A DNA stretch of 64,000 bases from Actinomycetospora sp. TBRC 11914 (GTDB lineage Bacteria > Actinomycetota > Actinomycetes > Mycobacteriales > Pseudonocardiaceae). Each line of letters begins with the position of its first letter. The stretch's first letter is position 1. The translations under genes were made by a program, and so were the position numbers. The stretch is from positions 124,001 through 188,000 of the forward strand of contig NZ_JABBND010000007.1 in NCBI RefSeq assembly GCF_012933465.1, read 5' to 3'. Under the pieces are notes generated by a model. The model saw only the letters and a program-made list of their open reading frames with translations. It was not told the origin of the DNA and did no database searches. This document shows, piece after piece, positions 8,656 through 17,393 of this stretch.

Positions 8656-9857
8656 CAGTGCGCGCTCCATCCGTCGGTCCAGACACCCGTCGCGAGGTGG
8701 TCGGCGGCCAGGCGCGCCCGCCGCCGGACGTCGTCCATGTCGTCGCCCGTGACGTTCACGTGCCCGATCTTCCGGCCGGGCCGCTCACCCTTGCCGTAGA
8801 GGTGCACCCGCGCCTCGGGGAAGCGCGCGAGGGTGTGGTGCAGCCGCTCGTCCGGCCCGGTCGACGGCATCGTCGTCTCCCCGGCCGCCCAGCCGCCGAG
8901 CACGTTGGCCATCGCGCAGGCCGGGCGCAGCGTCGCCGTGGAACCCAGCGGATAGTCGAGCACCGCGCGGAGGTGCTGCTCGAACTGCCCGGTCACGGCA
9001 CCGTCCATCGACCAGTGGGCGGAGTTGTGCGGGCGCATCGCGAGCTCGTTGACCACGACACGCCCGTCCGGCGTCTCGAAGAGCTCGACCGCGAGCAGCC
9101 CGACGACGCCGAGCGCCGCGGCGATGCGGAGCGCGAGCTCCTCGGCGGCCTCGGCGGCGTCGTCGGAGAGCCCGGGTGCGGGCGCGAGGACCTCGGTGTT
9201 GATCCCGTCGACCTGCACCGTCTCCACCGTCGGGTAGACCGCCGCCTGCCCGAACGGCGAGCGCGCGAGCACCACCGCCAGCTCCCGGCGCAGCGCCACC
9301 TTCTGCTCGACCATCAGCGGCGTCCCGGCGTCGAGCAGTTCGGGGACGGTCCGCGCGGTGTCGTCGGCGGAGCCGAGCATCCAGACCCCGCGGCCGTCGT
9401 ACCCGCCCCGGACGGCCTTCAGCACGACGGGCCAGCCGTGCTCGGCCGCGAACGCCTCGACGTCGGCGGGCGAGGACACCGGAGCGAACGGCGGGACGGG
9501 CTCGCCGAGCTCGGCGAGGCGCCGACGCATCACCAGCTTGTCCTGGGCGTGGCGCAACGCCTCCGGGCCGGGGTGGACGGTGACCCCCTCGGCGACCAGC
9601 TTCTCGAGCAGCTCGCCCGGCACGTGCTCGTGGTCGAAGGTCAGGGCCTCGGCACCCGCGGCGGCGCGGCGCAGCGCGTCGAGGTCGCGGTGGTCGCCGA
9701 GGACGACGTCGGGGGCCACCAGCGCGGCCGGGTCGTCGGCGGAGACCGCGAGCACGCGCAGCGACTGGCCGAGGGCGATCGCCGCCTGATGGGTCATGCG
9801 GGCGAGCTGACCCCCGCCGACCATCGCGACCACGGGCAGGCCGGTGCGCTCCTCCAC
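8655..9857 (-). CDS. purK: 5-(carboxyamino)imidazole ribonucleotide synthase PurK
   Basis: ATP-grasp enzyme that makes N5-CAIR from AIR, bicarbonate and ATP, providing the PurE substrate. 400 residues with the N-terminal [17 protein letters not shown], the ATP-grasp core [19 protein letters not shown], and the metal and phosphate region [19 protein letters not shown]. The GTG start lies 9 bases after a TAGGGT element and lacks a ribosome binding site. First gene of the purK-purE operon. Confidence 0.97.
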   Translation of the reverse strand: MEERTGLPVVAMVGGGQLARMTHQAAIALGQSLRVLAVSADDPAALVAPDVVLGDHRDLDALRRAAAGAEALTFDHEHVPGELLEKLVAEGVTVHPGPEALRHAQDKLVMRRRLAELGEPVPPFAPVSSPADVEAFAAEHGWPVVLKAVRGGYDGRGVWMLGSADDTARTVPELLDAGTPLMVEQKVALRRELAVVLARSPFGQAAVYPTVETVQVDGINTEVLAPAPGLSDDAAEAAEELALRIAAALGVVGLLAVELFETPDGRVVVNELAMRPHNSAHWSMDGAVTGQFEQHLRAVLDYPLGSTATLRPACAMANVLGGWAAGETTMPSTGPDERLHHTLARFPEARVHLYGKGERPGRKIGHVNVTGDDMDDVRRRARLAADHLATGVWTDGWSAH

Positions 9858-9866
9858 GAGCAGGGA

Positions 9867-9872
9867 ACCCTA
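9867..9872 (-). promoter_or_regulatory. TAGGGT -10 element of purK
   Basis: On the minus strand TAGGGT ends 9 bases before the GTG of purK; no Shine-Dalgarno sequence is seen, so a leaderless or near-leaderless message is likely. Confidence 0.45.
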
Positions 9873-9894
9873 TCCGCCGCGGGCGTCCGGGGCC

Positions 9895-10839
9895 TCACGT
9901 GGACCCGTCGTCCGGCTCTCCGGTCGCAGGGACGTCGAGGCCGGGGATGCGGTCGCGGCGCGGGGCGGGCGGCTCGGCCTCGCGGAGGCGGGCGAGGGTG
10001 TCGCGCGCGCCGGCGAGGGTGGCCGGCAGCGCGACGATGCGCGCCCCCGGCGTCCCGGTCACCCCGGCCGCCCCGGACAGGCGGCGGGCGAGCAGGCCGC
10101 GCAGCACCCGGACACGACCGGCCAGGCCCTCGCGGGGCGCCAGCACCACGACGGTGGACCGCCCGACGACCGCGATCGTCTCGCCGGCGTCGAAGACCAC
10201 CGACGCGGCGTCGCCGGCCACGGTCAGCGGCGCGACGCGCGTCCACCCGGCGACGGGCAGGGTCACCGCGACGAGGGCGTGGGTCTCGGGGACGCGGGTG
10301 CCGCGGGCCCGGGCGGCGCGGTGGACCTCCGCGAGGCGGGTGATCAGGTACCGCGAGCTGGCGAGGCCGGAGAGGGGGTCGACGGCGGCGGCCTCGGAGA
10401 GGTCGCCGCACGCCACGTCCGTCCAGCCCAGCGAGACGACGCGCACCAGGCGCGAGCCGTCGGTGCCGGGCAGGGCGAGGCGCCGGCGGGGGCCGAGCTC
10501 GCCGAGCGCGCCGCTCACCGCGGTGTGCAGGGCGGCGAGGTCGGAGAGCGTCTCGTCGAGCCCGATCCCGGCGGACGCGCGGGCCCCGGCCCAGCGGGTC
10601 AGCGCCCGCTCCAGCGGCGGCCCGGCCGCGCCGTCGACGACGGCCCCGCAGACCTCGTCGACGGCGGGGTCCGGCCACTCGGAGGGGACGGACCAGCCGA
10701 GCGCGTTGGTGCAGGCGAACCAGCGTTCGCGCAGCGCCTCGAGGGCGAGCCCCCGACCCGGGCGGCGGGCGACGTCGTCGCCGTGCGGGCGGTCCTCCGA
10801 GGACGTGGTCTCCTCGGTCCGCTCGTCCGCGAGGGTCAT
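9895..10839 (-). CDS. Protein with degenerate GGDEF-like domain
   Basis: 314 residues. The middle contains AAAVDPLSGLASSRYLITRLAEV, matching the start of diguanylate cyclase GGDEF domains (DPLTGLxNRR), and the following region has GDAASVVFDAGETIAVVGRSTVVVLAP, but no GG(D/E)EF signature or metal ligands are visible, so catalysis is unlikely. The N-terminal half is helical and unrecognised. The ATG at 10839 has GGAGGAGG 8 bases upstream. It is divergent from the sigma-factor fusion gene, with 150 bases between, and could be functionally linked to it. No membrane segment is seen. Confidence 0.7.
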   Translation of the reverse strand: MTLADERTEETTSSEDRPHGDDVARRPGRGLALEALRERWFACTNALGWSVPSEWPDPAVDEVCGAVVDGAAGPPLERALTRWAGARASAGIGLDETLSDLAALHTAVSGALGELGPRRRLALPGTDGSRLVRVVSLGWTDVACGDLSEAAAVDPLSGLASSRYLITRLAEVHRAARARGTRVPETHALVAVTLPVAGWTRVAPLTVAGDAASVVFDAGETIAVVGRSTVVVLAPREGLAGRVRVLRGLLARRLSGAAGVTGTPGARIVALPATLAGARDTLARLREAEPPAPRRDRIPGLDVPATGEPDDGST

Positions 10840-10989
10840 GCCCCGTGCCTCCTCCGGGTCCGCCGGGCCCGCCCCCACGGCCGGGTCCTGTGGGGGCGAC
10901 GCGCGAGACGGTCATCCGTGACGGTGACGCTGCCCGGATCCTCCCGCGCGCGGCCGCAGACTCCCCCGCGAGGGGGGTGGTGTGCCCAG

Positions 10990-12609
10990 ATGGTGGACGG
11001 CGGAGTTCCCGAGCACGGGCCCGCGACCGGCGACGAGCCGGCCGGGCCCTCGGGCACGGACGCGCGCAGCGACGCCGAACTGCTGGCCGACCTGCGGGGA
11101 CGGCCCGCCGACCACGCCTCCTCGTCGGCGTTCGCCACCCTCTACGACCGCCACCGCGACGCGGCCCGCGGCCTGGCCCGCCAGCTGGCCCGCTCCCCCT
11201 CCGACGCCGACGACCTCGTCTCGGCCGCCTTCGCCCGCCTTCTGGAGATCCTCCGGGCGGGCGGCGGTCCGACCGAGGCGTTCCGCGCCTACCTGCTCAC
11301 CTCGCTGCGCCACCTCGCGTACGACCGCACCCGCGCCGAGCGCCGCCTCGACCTCACCGAGGACATGGGTGAGGTCATCGGCATCGACCCCGAGCGCACC
11401 GTCATCCCGTTCACCGACCCCGCGGTCGCGGGTCTCGAGCGCTCGCTCGCGGCGCGGGCGTTCGCGACGCTGCCCGAACGGTGGCAGGCCGTGCTGTGGC
11501 ACCTGGAGGTCGAGGGCGACTCCCCCGCCGACATCGCCCCGCTGTTCGGGCTGACGGCCAACGCGGTGTCGGCGCTGGGCTACCGCGCCCGGGAGGGGCT
11601 GCGGCAGGCCTACCTCCAGGAGCACCTGGCCGGTGGGGCTGCGACCCCGCCGCGCGACCGCCGGCACCGCGAGACCGAGGAGAAGCTCGGGGCCTACACC
11701 CGGGGCGGGCTCTCGAAGCGCGACGCGGCCAAGGTCGAGGAGCACCTGCGCGAGTGCGCGGAGTGCCGGGCGCTGGCCGGCGAGCTCCGCGAGGTCAACT
11801 CGGGGATCCTGCGCTCGACGATCGCGCCGCTGGTGCTCGGCGCGGCCCTCGTCGGGTACCTGGCCGACCGGGCGGCGCCCGGGGTGTTCACCGGGGCGTG
11901 GCCGACGACGGCGGAGTGGGTCGTCGCCGGGGGCGGGGTCCTGGGGGTGCTGGGCGCGGTCGGGGGCGTGGCGCGGGCCGCCGAGGTGCCGCGGGCCCGC
12001 CGGCTCGGGATCGCGGCGGTCGGGCTGGCGGGACTGGGGGTCGCGACGGCGACCGCGCTGGGACAGGGCCCGACGACGCCCGAGGCCGCGCCGCCGACGT
12101 CGGTGGCGGTGCCTGGGGCGGTCGTGCCGGGAGCGGTCGTGCCGGGGGCGGTCGCGCCGGGAGCGGTCGTGCCGGGAGCGGTCGCGCCGGGCTCGGCGCT
12201 GCCCGGGCCGGGGCTCCCGGGCACCCCGACGCGCCCCCCTCCCACCACCGCACCCGCGTCGCTGCCCACCACGGATCCCCCGGGGTCGGACGCCGTCGAA
12301 CCCGACGCCCCGCCGCGCCGGTCCGCCGCCTCGTCACCGGAGGCGTGGCGGACCGGCGCGGCAGCGCGCCCGGCGGATGTCCCGGCCAGCGGCACGGTGA
12401 CCGCCGGCACCTGGACCTCCGGCGCCTCCGCCCGCCACGCGACGGCGGTGCCGACCGCTACCGCGCGACCGGGTCACGACGACCCGGTCGGCGACGACCG
12501 CACGACCCGGACCTCCCTGGTCGGCCTCCGCGTCGTCGGGCTGGGCCTCGACGTCCGCGCCGCACGCCGCGGGCCCGTCGAACCCGCCCTCGACGTCGTC
12601 CTGCGCTGA
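10990..12609 (+). CDS. ECF-type sigma factor fused to a zinc-finger, membrane anti-sigma-like domain
   Basis: 539 residues. Sigma region 2 (about residues 45-115, ATLYDRHRDAARGLARQLAR and DADDLVSAAFARLLEILRAG) and region 4 (about 160-215, FATLPERWQAVLWHLEVEG, then AVSALGYRAREGLRQAYL) are clear. They are followed by a zf-HC2 finger, His252-x3-Cys256-x2-Cys259 in EEHLRECAECRALAG, then about three hydrophobic segments and a long Pro/Ala/Val tail. So sigma and anti-sigma-type modules are joined in one membrane-associated chain, an architecture found in some actinomycetes. The ATG follows a GAGGGGGG tract. How the sigma part would be released is not evident. Confidence 0.88.
   Translation: MVDGGVPEHGPATGDEPAGPSGTDARSDAELLADLRGRPADHASSSAFATLYDRHRDAARGLARQLARSPSDADDLVSAAFARLLEILRAGGGPTEAFRAYLLTSLRHLAYDRTRAERRLDLTEDMGEVIGIDPERTVIPFTDPAVAGLERSLAARAFATLPERWQAVLWHLEVEGDSPADIAPLFGLTANAVSALGYRAREGLRQAYLQEHLAGGAATPPRDRRHRETEEKLGAYTRGGLSKRDAAKVEEHLRECAECRALAGELREVNSGILRSTIAPLVLGAALVGYLADRAAPGVFTGAWPTTAEWVVAGGGVLGVLGAVGGVARAAEVPRARRLGIAAVGLAGLGVATATALGQGPTTPEAAPPTSVAVPGAVVPGAVVPGAVAPGAVVPGAVAPGSALPGPGLPGTPTRPPPTTAPASLPTTDPPGSDAVEPDAPPRRSAASSPEAWRTGAAARPADVPASGTVTAGTWTSGASARHATAVPTATARPGHDDPVGDDRTTRTSLVGLRVVGLGLDVRAARRGPVEPALDVVLR
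12118..12192. repeat. Five 15-bp tandem repeats encoding PGAVV/PGAVA units
   Basis: Five in-frame copies of a 15-bp unit like GCGGTCGTGCCGGGA encode a repeated (A/V)VPGA motif in the extracytoplasmic tail of the sigma/anti-sigma fusion. Copy number is likely to vary between strains. Confidence 0.9.
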
Positions 12610-12630
12610 TCCCAGCTCGCCCTGACCCGA

Positions 12631-12677
12631 GCGAAGGGCCCCCTCGCTCGGATAGATGGGCCGGGGGCGCCCCTCGC
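12631..12677. repeat. 47-bp palindromic repeat, family A (divergent copy)
   Basis: Imperfect palindrome whose minus strand begins GCGAGGGG and ends near CCCTTCGC, matching the family A copies around 26.9 and 33.8 kb. It lies between the convergent sigma-factor gene and FAD oxidase gene, so it may also terminate transcription. Confidence 0.7.
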
Positions 12678-12705
12678 CGGAAGACCCCACCGTCGATCCC
12701 GATGA

Positions 12706-12752
12706 CCGACGGGCCCCTCCGATCGAATAGAGCGACCGAAGGTGCCCCTCGC
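12706..12752. repeat. 47-bp palindromic repeat, family A
   Basis: The minus strand reads GCGAGGGGCACCTTCGGTCG followed by CTCTATTCG, sharing the family A core CGGTCGCTCTA. It ends one base before the stop codon of the FAD oxidase gene. Confidence 0.8.
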
Positions 12753-14102
12753 TCAGCACGGCCCGAAGACCCCCCGCGGGTCGTGCTCCGCCCGCACTCG
12801 GGCCAGCAGCTCGCGGACCGCGGGCGAGTGCAGCTCCGCCGCCGACACCGGCGACCCGCCGTAGACGAACGCCGCCATCCGCCCCAGCCCCGCGTCCGCC
12901 ACCGGCGCGAGGACCGCCGCGTGCGCGGCCCGCACCGCCGCCGTCGACTCCCCCTCGGTCGACGACAGCACCCGCACGATCCACCCCGCGTCCCGGAACG
13001 ACACCGCGTCGGGCCCGTCCGCCGGCCGGGCCAGCGCCCCGCCGAGCCGGCGCACGTCGACCACGCACCCCACCGACGCCGACCGCGCCGCGGCCACCAC
13101 CGACCCCAGCGCCTCGTCCGACAGCGTCGTCACCAGCACGTTCGTCCCCTCGTAGGCGTGCGGCACCTCGGGCTCCCCGACGATCGACCCGCTCTCGGTC
13201 CACGGCAGTTCCCGCAGCCCCCCGAGCAGCACCGGCGCCGCCTCCCGGACGGCGTCCTCGGCGGCGCGGGCCACGGCGGCGTCGGGAGCCACGAGCCGCA
13301 CGTGGAGCACCGTCCGCCCGCGAATCGGGGCCGGGACGACGTCGAGGTCCGGCACCGGCACGACGCCGAGCGAAATCCCCAGCGACTCCGGCGCCTCGTC
13401 CCCCAGCCGCCGGACCACCGGCACCAGCCGGCCCGCGTCCTCGGCCTCGACGAAGAGGCCCCCGCCCACGACCTCGCCGAGCGGGACGAGGCCGACCTCC
13501 ACCGCGGTCACGATCCCCACCTCCGGCCGGCCCCCGCGCAGCGCCGCGAACAGCTCGTCGCCCGGACCCACCCGGCGCAGGATCCCGTCGGCGGTGACGA
13601 CCTCGGCGGCCCGCAGGTGGTCGGAGGCCCATCCGTGCTCGCGGCCGAGCAGCCCCAGCCCGCCACCGAGGGTGTAGCCGACCACCCCCACCCCCGGGAA
13701 CGAGCCGGACACCGGCGCGAGCCCGTGCCCGGCCGCCGCGCCCACCAGATCCGCCGAGCGCGCGCCCGCCCCGACCCGCGCGGTCCGCGACACCGGGTCG
13801 ACACTCACCCCGCGCATCCGGCCGGTGGTGACGACGACGCCGCGCTCGAGGCCGGTGGTGTGCCCGTGGCCCGTGGCCTGGACGGCGACCGGGAGGTCGT
13901 GGGCGGCGGCGTGGCGGACGGCGGCGACGACGTCGTCGGCGTCCCGGGCCCCGACGACGACGTCGGGCCGGTGCGGGTGCGCGGTCTGGAACCCGGCGAG
14001 CTCGTCGGGCAGCCGGTCGTCGCCGCGCCGGAGGACGGCGCCACGGACGTCGCTGGTCAGGGCGGTCTCGGTGCTCCTCATGAGCTCATCGTCGGGAGCC
14101 AT
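12753..14102 (-). CDS. FAD-binding oxidoreductase (VAO/berberine-bridge type)
   Basis: 449 residues with the PCMH-type FAD domain: PDVVVGARDADDVVAAVRHA, the flavin-attachment-like loop VQATGHGHTTGLERGVVVTT, ARVGAGARSADLVGAAAGHG and GVVGYTLGGGLGLLGREHGW. The C-terminus AEHDPRGVFGPC matches the usual D-P-x-x-x-F end of berberine-bridge-like oxidases. The histidine in TGHGHT is a candidate for covalent FAD. The start is uncertain: ATG 14102 or ATG 14081, neither with a strong ribosome binding site. It lies 64 bases downstream of a lactate-monooxygenase-like gene and is probably cotranscribed. Substrate unknown. Confidence 0.88.
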   Translation of the reverse strand: MAPDDELMRSTETALTSDVRGAVLRRGDDRLPDELAGFQTAHPHRPDVVVGARDADDVVAAVRHAAAHDLPVAVQATGHGHTTGLERGVVVTTGRMRGVSVDPVSRTARVGAGARSADLVGAAAGHGLAPVSGSFPGVGVVGYTLGGGLGLLGREHGWASDHLRAAEVVTADGILRRVGPGDELFAALRGGRPEVGIVTAVEVGLVPLGEVVGGGLFVEAEDAGRLVPVVRRLGDEAPESLGISLGVVPVPDLDVVPAPIRGRTVLHVRLVAPDAAVARAAEDAVREAAPVLLGGLRELPWTESGSIVGEPEVPHAYEGTNVLVTTLSDEALGSVVAAARSASVGCVVDVRRLGGALARPADGPDAVSFRDAGWIVRVLSSTEGESTAAVRAAHAAVLAPVADAGLGRMAAFVYGGSPVSAAELHSPAVRELLARVRAEHDPRGVFGPC

Positions 14103-14166
14103 CGAGCAGAAGTCCAAGACCTGCTGGTGACCCCGGCCAGAAGCCCTGGTTCTGACCCGGGAGTCG

Positions 14167-15450
14167 TCACCCTCGCGGACGCACCTCCACCCCGGCCGGC
14201 GTCCGCGCCCCGGCGAGCCCGACGGTGAGGTCGAGCTCGGCGAGGACGTCCTCCACGACCTGCGCGACGCCCTCCGCGCCCGCCAGCGCGAGCCCCCACA
14301 CCCACGGCCGGCCCAGGCAGACCGCCGTCGCGCCGAGCCCGAGCGCGATCGCCGCGTCCGACCCGGAGCGCACCCCCGAGTCGAGCAGCACCGGCACCCG
14401 CCCGTCGACCGCGCCCACCACCTCGGGCAGCGCGTCCAGGGCGGCGACGGCCCCGTCGATCTGGCGGCCGCCGTGCGTCGAGACCAGCACGCCGTCGACC
14501 CCGGCGTCGACCGCGCGGCGGGCGTCGTCGGGGTGCAGCACGCCCTTGAGCACGATCGGCAGCCGGGTGCGCCCGCGCAGCGTCGCGAGGTCGTCCCAGG
14601 ACAGGTGCGGGCGGGAGTAGACGTCGAGGAAGGTCTCGACGGCGGCCCGGGGCAGCGGCGAGGTGAGGTTGTCGAGGAAGCCACCGGGGTGGTGGCGGCT
14701 GATCTCGAGGAACGTCCGCACCGCGCGTGGGGTGATCCGCGGCTCGGGCCCGGACCGCGGGGCCGCGGCCCGCTCGGCGGCCAGCCGGAGGAAGACCGGG
14801 TCGGAGGTGTACTGCGCGATCCCGAGGCCGCGGCTGAACGGCAGGTGGCCGAGGTCGAGGTCGCGCGGGCGCCAGCCGAGCATCGTCGTGTCCAGCGTGA
14901 CCACCACCGCGTCGCACGCGCTGGCCTCGGCGCGGGCGAGGAAGCTGTCGACGAGGTCGTCGGAGGTCGACCAGTAGAGCTGGAACCAGCGCGGGGCGGC
15001 GCCGCCGGCGGCCGCGATGGCCTCCGTCGGCGACCCGGCCTGGTTGCTGATGATCATCGGGACGCCCGCGGCGGCGGCGCCGCGGGCGACGGCGAGGTCG
15101 GCGTCGCGGCGGACCAGGTCGAGCGCACCGATCGGGGACAGCAGCAGCGGCGCCGCCAGCGGCCGGCCGAAGAGCTCCAGCGAGAGATCCCGCTCGGCCG
15201 ACCCCCGCAGCACGCGCGGGACGATCTCGTACCGGGCGAAGGCGGCCCGGTCGGCGCGCATCGTCGCCTCGGCGCCCGCACCCCCGCTGACGTAGGCGTC
15301 GGCGGCCCGGCCCATCGCCCGCCTGCCCCGGTGCTCCCGCTCCGCCGGACTGGTGGGGACGCGGGGCCGACGCCCCGAGACGCCGTCGCGGTAGATCTCC
15401 TCCTGGCGGGTGCGACCCGGTCCGACCGTCACGTCCCGGTCGTCTAGCAC
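14167..15450 (-). CDS. FMN-dependent alpha-hydroxy-acid oxidase, lactate 2-monooxygenase-like
   Basis: 427-residue TIM-barrel flavoprotein closest in pattern to mycobacterial L-lactate 2-monooxygenase. Matching blocks include ERDLSLELFGRPLAAPLLLS, WFQLYWSTSDDLVDSFLARA, VTLDTTMLGWRPRDLDLGHL, PIVLKGVLHPDDARRAVDAG and the active-site loop STHGGRQ, where His326 is the expected base and the Arg binds the carboxylate. GTG 15450 has GGGGAGGG 5 bases upstream. It is probably the first gene of a two-gene unit with the FAD oxidase, and divergent from a methyltransferase gene. Confidence 0.9.
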   Translation of the reverse strand: MLDDRDVTVGPGRTRQEEIYRDGVSGRRPRVPTSPAEREHRGRRAMGRAADAYVSGGAGAEATMRADRAAFARYEIVPRVLRGSAERDLSLELFGRPLAAPLLLSPIGALDLVRRDADLAVARGAAAAGVPMIISNQAGSPTEAIAAAGGAAPRWFQLYWSTSDDLVDSFLARAEASACDAVVVTLDTTMLGWRPRDLDLGHLPFSRGLGIAQYTSDPVFLRLAAERAAAPRSGPEPRITPRAVRTFLEISRHHPGGFLDNLTSPLPRAAVETFLDVYSRPHLSWDDLATLRGRTRLPIVLKGVLHPDDARRAVDAGVDGVLVSTHGGRQIDGAVAALDALPEVVGAVDGRVPVLLDSGVRSGSDAAIALGLGATAVCLGRPWVWGLALAGAEGVAQVVEDVLAELDLTVGLAGARTPAGVEVRPRG

Positions 15451-15574
15451 GGAACCCTCCCCGGTGACCACGCGTACACGACGCGTGTCGACATCGTCAC
15501 CCTCCGCTTGCACGCCGGGAGATCCTCGCGGACGCTCGTTGCTGAGGCTAACAACCAATGCGAGGAGGTACCCG

Positions 15575-16474
15575 GTGGCGGACGACCGATCGCTGGCGAG
15601 CCGGTTCGAGCAGTGGGACGTCGTGTCGAGCGTGGGCCTGACCGCCCTCGTCGTGGCCGCGGGCCGCGCCGTCGACACCCACCGTGCGGACTCCCTGATC
15701 AACGACCCGTACGCCGAGTCGTTCGTCGCCGCGGCGAACCCGCCGAAGGCCCTGCCGACGCGTCCCACCTCGCCCAAGGACGACTCCGAGGACGAGACCT
15801 GGCAGATGATGTCGGGCTACATGGGGACCCGGACGCGGTTCTTCGACGAGTTCTTCGCCGCGGCCGGCGAGCGGGGCATCCGGCAGGTCGTCGTCCTCGC
15901 CGCGGGCCTGGACACCCGCGCGCAGCGCCTCGACTGGCCGGAGGGCACCGTCCTGTTCGAGGTCGACCAGGAGCTCATGATCCGGTTCAAGGACGAGGTC
16001 CTCGACGCCGAGGGCGCCACGGCCCGCTGCGACCGCCGCACGGTGCGCGTCGACCTGCGCGACGACTGGCCGGCGGCGCTCGAGGCCGCCGGGTTCGACC
16101 CGACGGCGCCCACCGCGTGGCTCACGGAGGGCCTCCTCCCCTACCTGCCCCCGGAGGCCCAGGACGCGCTCATGCGGGCCATCGACGAGCGCTCGGCGCC
16201 GGGCTCGGAGTGGGCGATCGAGGACTTCACCAACATCGGGCAGCAGCTGGCCGACCCGGCCTTCCGCCGCATCGCGGCGAACATCGGCGTCGACATGACC
16301 CAGCTCATCTACACCGACGAGCGCCCCGACCCCGCGGCCTGGCTGCGGGACCGGGGCTGGACCACGGACGTCTCGGTGGCCATCGAGGTCGCGAAGTCCT
16401 ACGGCCGGGAGCTCGACACGCTCACCCAGCGGCTCAACGGGCAGAGCTTCCTGGTCGTCGCCCGCAAGCCCTGA
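15575..16474 (+). CDS. SAM-dependent methyltransferase, TIGR00027 family
   Basis: 299 residues of the actinobacterial O-methyltransferase family related to leucine carboxyl methyltransferases. Landmarks are the N-terminal SLASRFEQWDVVSSVGLTAL, the FFDEFF segment before the SAM-binding strand VVVLAAGLDTRAQRLDWP, the acidic VLFEVDQE loop, and TAWLTEGLLPYLPPEAQDAL. GTG 15575 has GAGGAGG 6 bases upstream. Substrate unknown. It ends one base before the convergent VC0807-like gene stop, so there is no room for a separate terminator between them. Confidence 0.92.
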   Translation: MADDRSLASRFEQWDVVSSVGLTALVVAAGRAVDTHRADSLINDPYAESFVAAANPPKALPTRPTSPKDDSEDETWQMMSGYMGTRTRFFDEFFAAAGERGIRQVVVLAAGLDTRAQRLDWPEGTVLFEVDQELMIRFKDEVLDAEGATARCDRRTVRVDLRDDWPAALEAAGFDPTAPTAWLTEGLLPYLPPEAQDALMRAIDERSAPGSEWAIEDFTNIGQQLADPAFRRIAANIGVDMTQLIYTDERPDPAAWLRDRGWTTDVSVAIEVAKSYGRELDTLTQRLNGQSFLVVARKP

Positions 16475-17191
16475 TCAGGCCTGCGCCCGGGCGGCCGCCA
16501 GCCGGGCGGCCGCCAGCCGGGCGGCCGCCCGCCGGCGCCGGCGGAGGGTCACGAGCACGACCGGCCCGATGATCGCGGCGGCGAGGAACGGCGAGACGGC
16601 CAGCAGCGTCCCCGGGGCCAGCACGAAGGCCAGCGCCGTCCGCACCCCGGCGTCGAGCAGGAGCGCGGCGCCCCATTGGAGCGTCGTGCGACGGTGCCCG
16701 GAGCGGATGCGGTCGTCGTCCCAGCTCGCCTCGAACGCGGCCAGCTCCGCGGGGGTCGAGGCCATCATCGAGCGGGAGAGCAGGAACGTCAGCGGCCGCG
16801 CCGCGAGCAACGAGGAGAGGAACACCAGCCCGATCGAGCCGGTGACCACCGACTCCTTCAGCAGCAGGAACAGCGGGCTGTGGAAGAGCAGGGCCCCGAG
16901 CAGGCCCAGGACGATGCCCGCGAGGGTCATCAGCGCGACCGGGTCGGGACGGCGGGTGCGCACCAGCGTCCACAGCGTGGCCGCGGCCGGGAACGCGGCC
17001 CCGACGGCGAGGGCGGTCGCCTCCGAGGTGCGCCCGCTCAGCAGCTCGTAGACCACGAACGGCGCGACGATCCCGCACAGCAGCGTCGGGTTCGCCGCTG
17101 CCCGCAGCGCCCGGCGCAGCCGGTTCCCCGACGGCGCCGCGCGGTGGGCGGCTGCGGTGCGCCGCGGCGTGGGGTCGGTGGCGGTGGTCAT
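16475..17191 (-). CDS. VC0807-like family membrane protein
   Basis: 238 residues with about five to six hydrophobic segments (ALAVGAAFPAAATLWTLV, LMTLAGIVLGLLGALLFH, SVVTGSIGLVFLSSLLA, TLLAVSPFLAAAIIGPVVLV). The pattern, including RPLTFLLSRSMM, fits the VC0807 group of integral membrane proteins distantly related to intracellular septation protein A. Function unknown. ATG 17191 has GGGGAGGA upstream. The Arg/Ala-rich C-terminus is built from 15-bp repeats. Confidence 0.8.
   Translation of the reverse strand: MTTATDPTPRRTAAAHRAAPSGNRLRRALRAAANPTLLCGIVAPFVVYELLSGRTSEATALAVGAAFPAAATLWTLVRTRRPDPVALMTLAGIVLGLLGALLFHSPLFLLLKESVVTGSIGLVFLSSLLAARPLTFLLSRSMMASTPAELAAFEASWDDDRIRSGHRRTTLQWGAALLLDAGVRTALAFVLAPGTLLAVSPFLAAAIIGPVVLVTLRRRRRAAARLAAARLAAARAQA
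16487..16531. repeat. 15-bp tandem repeats at the 3' end of the VC0807-like gene
   Basis: Three near-identical copies of CCGGGCGGCCGCCAG encode repeated ARLAA units in the basic C-terminal tail. In-frame expansion of a GC-rich unit. Confidence 0.85.
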
Positions 17192-17274
17192 CTGGTCCTC
17201 CCCGGTGGTCCGTGGCCCGGTGTCCCGGACGGCGACGACGCTAGGGAGACGCCGGGCCCGCGACCTCGTCCTGC

Positions 17275-17321
17275 GGGTGGAGGCCGGGTGGAGGCCGGGG
17301 TGGAGACCGGGGTGGAGGCCG
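17275..17321. repeat. GGGTGGAGGCC short tandem repeats upstream of the sedolisin gene
   Basis: Four copies of an 11-12 bp unit GGGTGGAGGCC/GGGGTGGAGACC lie in the 202-base gap between the divergent membrane-protein and protease genes. They may affect spacing of divergent promoters; no role can be read from sequence. Confidence 0.8.
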
Positions 17322-17393
17322 CGGCGGCGAGCGGCAACCCGACCGTCACACGCCCGGACGAACCGCGCCCGGCACCGGCTCGTTGGGCCGTTC

